A stretch of 38,666 nt of DNA from Clostridia bacterium (GCA_017394835.1 JAFPXD010000030.1:1-38666), one strand, 5' to 3'. Shown: positions 26,218-34,406, numbered from the stretch's first letter. Notes: generated by a model from the sequence alone, not told the origin. A program made the numbers and translations.

Positions 26218-27585
26218 ATGAAGAAAACAACAGCGTTGATATTGGCTTTTCTTTTTCTCTTCCCGTTCGTTTCATGTACCAAAAACAAGCCTGTTACTCC
26301 CGATGAAACGGCGGCCCATAACGAGACCGCGAAATCCACGGAAACTGCCGAAGTCACCGAAACTGTCCCCGATAACACACCCGAAGCCGGGATCGCTGCG
26401 ACTCCCGTGCCCGTCACCGCAGACGTCCATTTTTCCTATACCTTCGATCCCAATACCGACTGTTTCACTGTCGGCTCTTTCACCCTCCAAGGCCTGGCGG
26501 AAACGGAAGATGCGTATTATTGGAGAAAGCCTTTCGGAGGCTTTATTTTCTATTCTGATAAGGGCAGCGGCGAATTCGGAGCCTTGTGCGGAAAGCCCGA
26601 TTGTCTGCATGAGATGGGCCCGAACAACAGCGAATGCAACGCGCTCGTCGGTTACAACCCGCTTTCCTCGCTCTACGTTTATGATGGGATGCTGTATTAT
26701 ATAGGCAGTGCAAAGGCTGCCGACGGACGAGTGCTCGATACCGTCTTCAGGGAAGAGCTCGATGGGAGCAACAGGAAACAGCTCTTTTCGATAGACAGCT
26801 TTGAACATGCTTTTCAAAGATTCTTTATCCACCGCGGTAAGGCTTTCTTTACGGCGGAGACCGATATCGTGGAAGATGGGCTGCCGAAAAAAAGGCTGGA
26901 ATTCTTCTGCGGCGAACTTAACGGGGATGGGGTCCACAGCGTGTTCGAGAAGACTATCGACGGCGAACTGGGATTCTCTTTCTCGGCAGGCTTTTACGGG
27001 GACTATGCATTCTTCTTTGTTTCCACGTATAATGTCAGTCCTGCTATGGACAGCAATTCGGACACAACGCTTTACGCCTATGATTTGAAGAACGATAAGG
27101 TGTATCTTATAGCATCGCAGGAGAATTGTGAGATCAGCATTTGGGCGGTCTATGTTGATACGAACGGCGAGATCTACGTTGTACCGTCTCAAATGAATAA
27201 ATTTGTTCAGGCGGGTGTATATAAAGTCGTTAACGGAGAATTTGTAAAACACTTCGAATTTGAAGGAGAAGAATACTTCGGCGGTTATTCCAATCTGGGA
27301 GGCGGATTTGCGTTTTCGCTGCAGGCTGATTGGGATCTTAACGGAGCCGACACGATCTGGTTAAAGGATATGGATGGAAATACAGTCTATAACGGCCCGC
27401 TGACGAGGCACTTCATTGAAGGCCGCGAGAACGTTAAAGTGGACGTAAAAGATATGATAATACACGGCAATTCGTTATTCATTGCATATACAGGCTGGAT
27501 CGAAGACGATCCCGACTATTCGATCCTCGTCCGCTATGAAATAACCGAAAACGGGTTAGTCGAGACCACGCTCGCAGAATACTGA
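26218..27585 (+). CDS. Lipoprotein of CxxxxCxH array, paralogue 1
   Basis: 455 residues. The signal peptide ends in the lipobox FVSC, then a Thr/Glu/Pro-rich linker (about 20-75). The body is beta-rich, with many short YxY/W strands as in a propeller-like fold. The array motif is GALCGKPDCLH (Cys124, Cys129, His131) followed eight residues later by Cys, a possible metal site. Later come FFIHRGKAFF and a C-terminal LKDMDGNTVYNG, both shared with the paralogues. The start at 26218 is set by AAAGGAG. Function is unknown; it should be an anchored surface protein. Confidence 0.75.
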   Translation: MKKTTALILAFLFLFPFVSCTKNKPVTPDETAAHNETAKSTETAEVTETVPDNTPEAGIAATPVPVTADVHFSYTFDPNTDCFTVGSFTLQGLAETEDAYYWRKPFGGFIFYSDKGSGEFGALCGKPDCLHEMGPNNSECNALVGYNPLSSLYVYDGMLYYIGSAKAADGRVLDTVFREELDGSNRKQLFSIDSFEHAFQRFFIHRGKAFFTAETDIVEDGLPKKRLEFFCGELNGDGVHSVFEKTIDGELGFSFSAGFYGDYAFFFVSTYNVSPAMDSNSDTTLYAYDLKNDKVYLIASQENCEISIWAVYVDTNGEIYVVPSQMNKFVQAGVYKVVNGEFVKHFEFEGEEYFGGYSNLGGGFAFSLQADWDLNGADTIWLKDMDGNTVYNGPLTRHFIEGRENVKVDVKDMIIHGNSLFIAYTGWIEDDPDYSILVRYEITENGLVETTLAEY

Positions 27586-27600
27586 GAAGGGCCGAAGCTG

Positions 27601-27631
27601 TTTGACAGACACTTGTCATTTGTGTTGTTAA
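27601..27631 (+). repeat. 31-bp promoter box, copy 3
   Basis: It matches 25668-25698 except for one base, but the TATAAT found downstream in the other two copies is missing here. It lies 22 bp before a lipoprotein start. Confidence 0.75.
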
Positions 27632-27653
27632 CAGGTGAATCGGAGGGCGTATC

Positions 27654-28877
27654 ATGAAAAACAGACTATTATTTCTTATACTTTCATGCATGTTCTTGTT
27701 CGCAGCGTGTAATAAGGCTGGAGATGACAGACCGGAGTTTACGGATACACCCTCCGAGCAGGTTCAATTCGATCCCGAGACGGATTTCAACAACCGATTC
27801 TCCGGCCTGTGCTCCATTTGGGAAAATGATGATATGTACGCATGGATACCCGTAGACGGCGAACACATCTATTATTATGATAAGGCGACGAATGATTATG
27901 GGGTACTGTGTCCGCGCCCGGATTGCCAGCATCCGCTTGACGATTCCTGCTCTGCTTACATTCTCTTCGGCCGACATGCTCTCTCGTATCAAAAAGGGAA
28001 GCTGTGCTATGTAGCGAATGGCGGCGGATCGCCGCAGCAGCTATGCGTTTATTCCATGAACATCGACGGGAGCGACAAGGCGATACTTGCAGAAATACCG
28101 ACTATCGAAGCTCTTGGCGGGACCCCGCAGCAGTTTTACATTCACAGGAATGTTTTGTATATGAGCATATCAGCCGATATCGTTGAGGACGGCAAACCGT
28201 ATATGAAACAGAGCTTCGCTGCGCTTGACCTCTCTGACGGGAAGCTTACGATACTGTACGAGGAACAGGTCCAATCGTGGATCGAGGGCAACTCAATGGT
28301 ATTTATGGGCGATTGTGCATATTTCTTCACCACGGCGTGGCTTGATGACGGCAGTACAAGAAACAAAATAATGTGTTGGAACGCACGTGATGATAAGCTG
28401 GAAGTGATAATGGATGCGGTGATGGACGGGGGGATACCCACAAACGGCGGTCTTTGGGTCGATAATGAACAACGGGTTTATTTTTCCACTCAAGAGGATC
28501 CCGCTAAGATTTTTCGTGTTGAGAACAACGAGCCCGTTGAGATCATCAGCTTTAAAGATCCGGACGGAAACTATGATTATGCGTTTTTAAGCGACGGCCT
28601 TATAATAGCCTTGGGAGGAAACGACTCAGATGAAAAGCTGATATGGGTCTGTGATTATTCCGGGAAAACCTTATACAAAGGCGTTTTACAAATTCCTTTT
28701 GACCGGGATCTTCCCTATTCGATTTACGGCGTGAATGGCAAAGGGAACGAAATACTTGCGGAGTTTATGATCGAACCCGATTCGGAAGACGGATCCGGTT
28801 CGGAAAGCTATCTTGTGGCCTATACGATCACGGATGAAGGAATTGAGTATCGGATAATAGGCCATACATGCAAATGA
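27654..28877 (+). CDS. Lipoprotein of CxxxxCxH array, paralogue 2
   Basis: 407 residues, lipobox FAAC at residues 16-19. After a short linker comes DFNNRFSG, shared with the paralogue at 32698. The motif YYYDKATNDYGVLCPRPDCQH carries Cys86, Cys91 and His93, with the fourth Cys five residues on (CSAY). Further shared elements are PQQFYIHRNVLY and CDYSGKTLYKG. CGGAGGG precedes the ATG. Function unknown. Confidence 0.75.
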   Translation: MKNRLLFLILSCMFLFAACNKAGDDRPEFTDTPSEQVQFDPETDFNNRFSGLCSIWENDDMYAWIPVDGEHIYYYDKATNDYGVLCPRPDCQHPLDDSCSAYILFGRHALSYQKGKLCYVANGGGSPQQLCVYSMNIDGSDKAILAEIPTIEALGGTPQQFYIHRNVLYMSISADIVEDGKPYMKQSFAALDLSDGKLTILYEEQVQSWIEGNSMVFMGDCAYFFTTAWLDDGSTRNKIMCWNARDDKLEVIMDAVMDGGIPTNGGLWVDNEQRVYFSTQEDPAKIFRVENNEPVEIISFKDPDGNYDYAFLSDGLIIALGGNDSDEKLIWVCDYSGKTLYKGVLQIPFDRDLPYSIYGVNGKGNEILAEFMIEPDSEDGSGSESYLVAYTITDEGIEYRIIGHTCK

Positions 28878-28908
28878 AACCAAGAACCGTGATAGTGAAT
28901 GAGAAATA

Positions 28909-29030
28909 ATGGCGACGATCATCGCTGTGCTGGCTGCCGTTTTTGCGTTCGCTGCGAACGCATTTGCGCAGCCCCGTGCGGAGGTCCGCTTTTCGAACCG
29001 GAAATGCCGGAAAAGCTGAAGGATCGGTAA
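28909..29030 (+). pseudogene. Frameshifted agrD copy
   Basis: The leader AVFAFAANAFA is kept from the intact agrD. One base is missing just after it, so the frame that starts at ATG 28909 reads into an unrelated sequence. In the next frame the tail is CGGPLFEPEMPEKLKDR followed by a stop, a different ring sequence with an identical tail. The basic N-terminus and a good ribosome site are also missing. If the deletion is a sequencing error, this would be a second signal peptide. Confidence 0.75.
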
Positions 29031-29125
29031 AAGGGAACCTTCAGAGAGTTGTTTGACAGATACTTGTCATTTGTGTTGTTAAATTGTATAATAAAAAGTG
29101 CCAACAAAGGAGATTGTTATGAAAA
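29001..29125 (+). repeat. 125-bp direct repeat, copy 2
   Basis: One mismatch to 25617-25741. It ends inside the first codons after ATG 29119, placing the same promoter (TTGTCA 29064-29069, TATAAT 29087-29092) in front of a different gene. Confidence 0.9.
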
Positions 29126-29139
29126 TAGGAGCTGGTTCT

Positions 29140-30336
29140 ATGAAAAAGATACTTATCTTTATTCTTATTGCTCTGCTGATACTGTCCGGCTGCACGCCGA
29201 AGAAGGGCGATGATACAGTACAGGAAAACGATCCGCGCTTGGCCGACAGGACACAAAACGCAGAATACCTCGAAACTGATGAATACTATTATTGGCGTGG
29301 CGATGGTTGTCCGTATCTTATGTATTACGATAAATCGACCGATCAGTCCGGCGTCCTTTGCGCGCGCGCCGATTGTATGCATAACAACGATCCGGATTGC
29401 TGGGGCAATATTATGAGCGTCGGAACAGCCCTTACCATGCTGAACGGCAGGCTGTACTGGGTAGGCGAGTATAATGAGGGTGAAAAGTATTATATCTCGA
29501 TAATGTCAATGAACCCGGATTCTTCCGAAAGGCGTCTTGAACGCAAGCTCGATCTGCCGGATAATGTTATCCCGCACAAGTATTTCTTCCACCATGGCGA
29601 ACTTTACATTTACAGCCGTTTCTCCAACGTCAGAGACGGTGTGCCCTCATATATCGAAGCATTGTATGTTACAAGCATAGATAACAAAGAGATAAGGACG
29701 GTTTTCGAAAGGGAGATCCCTCCGCTCGAAGGCAGTGGGATGGAATTCAAATTCATAGGCGACTCGGTCTATTATTACATTAACTCCTCTTCCGAAAACG
29801 GGGATGGTTTTGACTATGAGTTTTACAGGTATGATATCCCAAGCGGCAATGAGGAACCGCTTTTCAATCTTGAAGGCAATTTTACCGTTTACGGCTTCTG
29901 GCCGGAAGGAGAGGATATCCTCATCTCCACCGTCGATAACGAGACTTATCTTTCGGGCTTCTATCGCGTAAGGAATGGTCAAATGCAGCTTATATCCGAT
30001 TTTGCCGACGAAGAAGGTTTTTACGTTTTTCCGCGGGTTTCCGATGGGATAGTTTACACTACCGCTTCTTCCGAGGAGATCTCGGTAATCAATATATGGA
30101 TAAAGGATTGGGAGGGGAACACCCTCTACAAGGGTTTGCTTCCGATGGGCTTTCTTGATGGTACCGAACCGGAGTTCATCGGCTTCAGCTCCGATTGGGG
30201 CGATAAGAACGCAGTCTTCTTTGATCATGAGGTAGGTATGGAAGACGGATCGGTCATGCATTATCTTGTGAGATACGATATTATGGAAGGTGGGCTTGCG
30301 GAAGAATTGTTGATAAGCGAAGCGTCTTATAATTAA
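29140..30336 (+). CDS. Lipoprotein of CxxxxCxH array, paralogue 3
   Basis: 398 residues from ATG 29140, lipobox LLILSGC. TAGGAGC is eight bases before this start. An in-frame ATG at 29119 belongs to the copied repeat and has its own AAAGGAG, adding seven residues (MKIGAGS); both could be used. The motif is YYDKSTDQSGVLCARADCMH, with the fourth Cys five residues later (PDC). Shared elements are YFFHHGELYIYSR and IKDWEGNTLYKG. Function unknown. Confidence 0.75.
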   Translation: MKKILIFILIALLILSGCTPKKGDDTVQENDPRLADRTQNAEYLETDEYYYWRGDGCPYLMYYDKSTDQSGVLCARADCMHNNDPDCWGNIMSVGTALTMLNGRLYWVGEYNEGEKYYISIMSMNPDSSERRLERKLDLPDNVIPHKYFFHHGELYIYSRFSNVRDGVPSYIEALYVTSIDNKEIRTVFEREIPPLEGSGMEFKFIGDSVYYYINSSSENGDGFDYEFYRYDIPSGNEEPLFNLEGNFTVYGFWPEGEDILISTVDNETYLSGFYRVRNGQMQLISDFADEEGFYVFPRVSDGIVYTTASSEEISVINIWIKDWEGNTLYKGLLPMGFLDGTEPEFIGFSSDWGDKNAVFFDHEVGMEDGSVMHYLVRYDIMEGGLAEELLISEASYN

Positions 30337-30411
30337 AACATTACCGGTGGCGATATCAGATTGCAGGTTTCCATGTAACTCAAATAACAAGGCTTGCCAA
30401 GCGCGGCGGCC

Positions 30412-30540
30412 GGAAGGTCGCCTTGAACGGCTTTATCCTGTACGTTCAACGAGGGCATCTGCGGCATACTCGGCGCGAACGGTGTGTTGGCCCGGCATAC
30501 GAGCCCGAAGTTCCGGAAAAGCTGAGAAAGAACCGGTAAT
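30412..30540 (+). pseudogene. Relic: ABC-ATPase fragment joined to agrD tail
   Basis: Bases about 30412-30484 resemble the start of the ABC ATPase gene at 34407 (34459-34518): 22 bases, GGCATACTCGGCGCGAACGG included, are identical, and the translated pieces ALNGF, TFNEGICGILGANG match ALDGF, TFKEGIYGILGANG with a frameshift. This runs straight into an agrD-like tail that reads CVGPAYEPEVPEKLRKNR and a stop at 30540. Neither part has an intact frame. Confidence 0.6.
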
Positions 30541-30608
30541 AGCTGATCCGTCTGAAAAAGAATCCCAGATCCGATTGACACAACAGACAGTTAGGAGGTT
30601 ATACTGCA

Positions 30609-31019
30609 ATGAAGAAAACTGTTAAAAGGATTGCGAGTGCCGCTCTTTGTGGCTTGCTTATGATTTGTATGTCATTACCGTCTTTTGCTCTGTCCCGCAC
30701 GGATTCCCACACGCATGTTGACTATGATGACGGAGTTCGTGTAACTTGCTTATCCACTCTTACACTTAGCAAGGGCAAATCAAAGCTCAACTTGGCCTTT
30801 GAGGACGGAGTAAGTCATTTGCCTGAAGAAGACTATTCAAGCATTGCTGAAGTCACTGTAAAGCTGAATGGAGCGAGTGACGCATATTCATTCGTCGATA
30901 GTCCCGGCATGGCTGCAACTGCTGAAGTATCGCTCGGTGGTTATGTACCAACCAAGTCGATACATAACTACTATGTTTTCAGTACAAACAACCGTGTGTA
31001 CAGAAAAACCTTTTCTTGA
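30609..31019 (+). CDS. Small secreted protein, paralogue of 25735 gene
   Basis: 136 residues with a signal peptide (to about PSFA, residue 27) and a mature domain with FEDGVSHLPEEDYSSIAEVTV, matching the 25735 paralogue. AGGAGG (30593-30598) precedes the ATG. TTGACA at 30574-30579 with TATACT 19 bp later is a possible weak promoter. Base composition from here to 32356 is visibly more AT-rich than the housekeeping genes. Function unknown. Confidence 0.75.
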   Translation: MKKTVKRIASAALCGLLMICMSLPSFALSRTDSHTHVDYDDGVRVTCLSTLTLSKGKSKLNLAFEDGVSHLPEEDYSSIAEVTVKLNGASDAYSFVDSPGMAATAEVSLGGYVPTKSIHNYYVFSTNNRVYRKTFS

Positions 31020-31045
31020 TTCATTGGTCAACGCTTAACAAGTCC

Positions 31046-31087
31046 GATAGTCTTATGCAGCGCATAAAAGCGTTGCATAAGACTATC
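31046..31087 (+). terminator. Long hairpin between secreted protein and lipoprotein genes
   Basis: Arms GATAGTCTTATGCA and TGCATAAGACTATC are perfect over 14 bp, with a partly paired GCGC/GCGT inner loop. There is no T-tract, and it abuts the AGGAGG of the next gene. Likely an mRNA processing, stability or translation-control element. Confidence 0.5.
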
Positions 31088-31102
31088 TAGGAGGAAAACA
31101 CC

Positions 31103-32356
31103 ATGAGAAAAATATTGCGTATCTGTTTCATGCTTATAGTTATTCTTATTATGACAGGCTGCGTGAATCATACTGACAGCACTGAAAACAGTGCCTCCCC
31201 GAAGACAACAATGGAAACTTATGATCGATTCGATTATGATAACCGCTTCGGAATGGGCTATGATAACATCATTGAAACAAATGATGCGTTTTATTACAGT
31301 GTGGTATACAGCAATTACCTGTATTATTATGACAAGGCGAGCGGAGATCGCGGCGTGCTGTGCGGAAACCCCACCTGTCTTCATGATTTGGAAGACGGAA
31401 AAGACTGTAACGGGTATATTTGCAAGCTTGGAGCAAGCTTGAACTACTGGGATGGGAGGCTGCACTATTATGCTAATGATGATACAGCGAACAAAGCCAT
31501 CTATTCTATTCGCCTCGATGGCACCAATAGACAAAAAGATACCTTGATAAACGATCCTTCAATAATGAATGGACGTACTCCTCAAAGATTTGATTATCAT
31601 CGGGGCATGCTTTATGGTTGGCGTCTTTATGCAGCAGTTTCAGAAGGAAGACCGTTTAACTGTGCAGATGTTATCAGTATAGATCCGACAACAGGCAGTT
31701 TAACAGAGCTGTATAAAAAAACAAGTGAGAATGAGATCTCCCAACCGAGCCTCTACTACTTTGAAAACTACGTATATATCAGCTATGAAGAATACTGCTA
31801 TGATAATGAGGGAAGGATCGATCGCATTGATTGGACTCTTGTCAGGTGGAATATTGAGACAAAAAGAATTGAAGACGTAGTATCGGTTTCGCCTCCTAAT
31901 GACACGGGCCTTGGATATAGGATTTTTATTGACTCCGAAGAGAGAATATGGTGCGCCCCATCTCGCGGACGGACAAATGAACCAAGCAGAGTTTATGTGA
32001 TTGAAAACGGTGAGATGCAAGAGGCATTTCGTTTTGATCTGACTTGGGGATGCTTCATGCTGGAGAATATAGCTGTAGTATTTGACAATTCCGATCTTGC
32101 TCTGGAAATAAGAAGATTAGACGGTTCGATCATCTATGAAGGTCGGCTTGATACCAGCTTCCTTGCTGAGATCGATCCCGAAAGCGTATCAACGATCAAC
32201 AGTTTCCTTGGCATCTATGGCGATGAGAAGGCGATTTTTATTTCACTGTCCATTGGTACTGCAAACGGAGACGATGAAATGCAGTGCCTTGTGCGCTATG
32301 ATCTTACGAAAGGAACCCCTGTCCCGACCGTTATAGCATGTGCAAAGCATAAATAA
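31103..32356 (+). CDS. Lipoprotein of CxxxxCxH array, paralogue 4
   Basis: 417 residues, lipobox LIMTGC. FDYDNRFGMGYDNIIETNDAFYYS is shared with the 32698 paralogue. The motif is YYYDKASGDRGVLCGNPTCLH, fourth Cys seven residues later. PQRFDYHRGMLYGW is nearly identical to the 32698 protein, making these two the closest pair. GTCCGATAG...AGGAGGAAAA lies before the ATG. Codon use is AT-rich. Function unknown. Confidence 0.75.
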   Translation: MRKILRICFMLIVILIMTGCVNHTDSTENSASPKTTMETYDRFDYDNRFGMGYDNIIETNDAFYYSVVYSNYLYYYDKASGDRGVLCGNPTCLHDLEDGKDCNGYICKLGASLNYWDGRLHYYANDDTANKAIYSIRLDGTNRQKDTLINDPSIMNGRTPQRFDYHRGMLYGWRLYAAVSEGRPFNCADVISIDPTTGSLTELYKKTSENEISQPSLYYFENYVYISYEEYCYDNEGRIDRIDWTLVRWNIETKRIEDVVSVSPPNDTGLGYRIFIDSEERIWCAPSRGRTNEPSRVYVIENGEMQEAFRFDLTWGCFMLENIAVVFDNSDLALEIRRLDGSIIYEGRLDTSFLAEIDPESVSTINSFLGIYGDEKAIFISLSIGTANGDDEMQCLVRYDLTKGTPVPTVIACAKHK

Positions 32357-32395
32357 TTGTAATGGTCTCGCGTAACCGGGGAGTGGCGAACAATA

Positions 32396-32458
32396 CATGT
32401 TGCTTGATTCGGATTTGCAGCGCAGATGAAACATAGCAATACTTCCCGCCCCCGCGGC
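32396..32458. repeat. 63-bp interspersed repeat, copy 1
   Basis: Begins CATGTTGCTTGATTCGGATT; 59 of 63 bases match 37366-37428. No coding potential. It lies just beyond the stop of the agrB relic. The rest of 32357-32697 holds that relic and a promoter. Confidence 0.8.
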
Positions 32459-32507
32459 GGCTCTCGCATGAACGGAAAAAGGGAGACCTCGCACTCACGA
32501 TAAAACC

Positions 32508-32621
32508 CTATCCCGCCGGGCGGTACGATCTGTCCGTATCCTTCGCGTACCACCCGATGACAGCAAGCGCCGCTGTCGTGAAGAAGCCCATGAAAGCGGG
32601 AGCGGCCATTGGCGAAGGGAT
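32508..32621 (-). pseudogene. agrB relic (last 37 codons)
   Basis: The minus-strand frame reads IPSPMAAPAFMGFF...IGWYAKDTDRS with a stop at 32508-32510, closely matching the C-terminus of agrB at 22717 (IPSPMDAPAFMGFF...IGWFSKDTDKT). The catalytic part is gone. It faces away from the agrD-leader sequence at 32698, the same arrangement as the intact agr locus with the middle deleted. Confidence 0.8.
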
Positions 32622-32635
32622 TCACGCCATATCTA

Positions 32636-32663
32636 TTGACTATGTTTTTGCATCAATTATTAT
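32636..32663 (+). promoter_or_regulatory. Promoter of lipoprotein paralogue 5
   Basis: TTGACT (32636-32641), a 16-bp spacer and TATTAT (32658-32663). Confidence 0.6.
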
Positions 32664-32697
32664 GAATATATAACAACAGAACAGGAGGTGATTTTGC

Positions 32698-34011
32698 ATG
32701 AAACGTAGGACGCGCTTTGTTGCAGCAGTCTTTGCCGTAATAGCGGCAGTGATGAAGAAAGCAGTATTGACATTCTTGCTGCTGTTATCATGTATTCTCA
32801 CTGCCTGTGTCCATGGCACGGGCGGTGAGAATACAGGTGCGGACTTCACGCCTGCGCCTTCCGACGCTTCTGAAAAAAGTATTGAGGATTTCAACAACCG
32901 ATTCGGGATGCGTTATGACGGGCTTGCCGAAACAGGGGATGCATATTATTATCTTGCGTATTCGGGAAGCTATCTTTATTATTTCGATAAATCGACGGGC
33001 GACCGCGGCGTGCTCTGCAGCAAGCCCGAATGTCTGCACGACGCATATGATGATAACGAGGAGTGCGGAGGCTATGCTCTCACGATGGGGAAATCCCTGA
33101 ATCTTTGGGGCGGAAGGCTGCATTTTGTCGCATACTCGAAAGCTGATCGCAAGTACGCTTTGTACAGCGTGAACCCGGATGGTACCGATCGTAAGCTTGA
33201 TACGTTATTAGCCCTTGACGAAATGGAGGCATACGGAGTGCCGGAGCGATACGACTACCACCGCGGGATGCTGTATGGATGGAATCAGATCGAAAAGGTC
33301 AGAGCCGGCGAGCCTCTGGTGCAGACGAGCATATTGAGCTTCGATCCGTCGAACGGTCAAATGAACAGGATCTACGAGATCGAGAGCTCGGAAAACTATG
33401 CCGTGCCGATCGTGTTTTATTATCAGCAATACGTGTATTTCCTTCTGGAAAAAACTGCGGAAGAGGACGGCGAGCTTTTCCGCACCATCGAGCTGAGACG
33501 ATGGAATATCGATACAGCGACCGTTGAGGAGGTCTTCACGGAAAAAGCAGATCCGGACATAGGCTCCAGATTCAGCTTTTGGGTCGAATCGGAGGACCGG
33601 ATCTATCTGATGCCGCGCAGCGTCCGTGAGGGGACAAAGCAAATGCTTTATTTACTGTCAGGCGGAGAGCTCAGTGAGCTCTGTGAATTCGGTCTCAGGG
33701 GAAGCGGCTACCTTTCCGACAATGCCGCGCTCACATTCTGGACGGAAGACGGCGAAGCGCAGATAGAGATCCGCAGCTTTGAAGGGGAACTCGTTTTTGA
33801 AGGGTCCCTTGATCTTAAGCTCGTTAAAGATCTTCGATCCAACGAAAGCGACAGGATAGGCTTTTCTTCGGTAATTCTGAACGGCAGCGATCTCATCGTT
33901 TGCTTTAATATCTCGGGGCATGAAAAAACGGTGTTCTGCCCAGTCAAATATGACATTCAGGGAAGTCAAGAGGAAGCAATACTGCTCGCAGAGTATGCTC
34001 AGAGTAAATAA
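32698..34011 (+). CDS. Lipoprotein of CxxxxCxH array, paralogue 5, with agrD-like leader
   Basis: 437 residues from ATG 32698, which has a strong AGGAGGTG. The first 18 residues (MKRRTRFVAAVFAVIAAV) look like the AgrD leader MKRARIIAAIVSALAAVF, and they run in frame into MKKAVLTFLLLLSCILTAC, a normal lipoprotein signal starting at ATG 32752. So the ribosome site and leader of an agrD appear to have been joined to the lipoprotein. The motif is YYFDKSTGDRGVLCSKPECLH, fourth Cys eight residues on; PERYDYHRGMLYGW follows. Which start is used is unclear. Confidence 0.75.
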   Translation: MKRRTRFVAAVFAVIAAVMKKAVLTFLLLLSCILTACVHGTGGENTGADFTPAPSDASEKSIEDFNNRFGMRYDGLAETGDAYYYLAYSGSYLYYFDKSTGDRGVLCSKPECLHDAYDDNEECGGYALTMGKSLNLWGGRLHFVAYSKADRKYALYSVNPDGTDRKLDTLLALDEMEAYGVPERYDYHRGMLYGWNQIEKVRAGEPLVQTSILSFDPSNGQMNRIYEIESSENYAVPIVFYYQQYVYFLLEKTAEEDGELFRTIELRRWNIDTATVEEVFTEKADPDIGSRFSFWVESEDRIYLMPRSVREGTKQMLYLLSGGELSELCEFGLRGSGYLSDNAALTFWTEDGEAQIEIRSFEGELVFEGSLDLKLVKDLRSNESDRIGFSSVILNGSDLIVCFNISGHEKTVFCPVKYDIQGSQEEAILLAEYAQSK

Positions 34012-34042
34012 GTTGGGTACTCCTGCGTACTAATGAGAGTTT

Positions 34043-34077
34043 ATTCTGCTGCCGCACGGTTCGTGCGGCAGCAGAAT
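34043..34077 (+). terminator. 15-bp hairpin after lipoprotein paralogue 5
   Basis: ATTCTGCTGCCGCAC-GGTTC-GTGCGGCAGCAGAAT, perfect over 15 bp and sharing the CTGCTGCCG core with the hairpin at 26169. No T-tract; followed by AAGGGAAAG before a start codon. Confidence 0.5.
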
Positions 34078-34091
34078 CGAAGGGAAAGAAA

Positions 34092-34393
34092 ATGAAGAAG
34101 TTACTTCAATAGATATCGGAGACGGGTATTGTATGTGCTGGGGGATGGGGGGCAGATACACCGTGCGCGATCTTGAGGGAAATGAGCTGTATTCGGGCGT
34201 ATTCCCTCCCGAAAACGATCCTTCATTCCCGGATGCGCTTTGGGGCCGGACTTTCATAGGTTCTTCCGGAAGGAAGCTGTTTTATCAAATCACCTACATC
34301 CGACAAGATGCTCCCTCAATAACTCAGATAGTTGAAATTGATACAGAGACGCACAGCGTAAAGGCGCTGTTTGATTCAAGAAACAATGTATAG
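34092..34393 (+). pseudogene. Truncated sixth lipoprotein paralogue
   Basis: ATG 34092 gives only MKKLLQ and a stop. In another frame, open across 34082-34393, the sequence reads DIGDGYCMCWGMGGRYTVRDLEGNELYSGVFP, which matches the C-terminal part of the array lipoproteins (such as LEGNxLYxG). So the start and the last ~85 codons survive and the middle has been deleted. Its stop codon overlaps the leader of the next ABC gene. Confidence 0.7.
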
Positions 34394-34406
34394 GAAAGCA
34401 ATGAAA

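Noticed and set aside
30347..30625. 92-codon frame across the chimeric relic
   Set aside because: It mixes pieces in the wrong frame; the parent frames (ABC ATPase and agrD tail) are both broken inside it.
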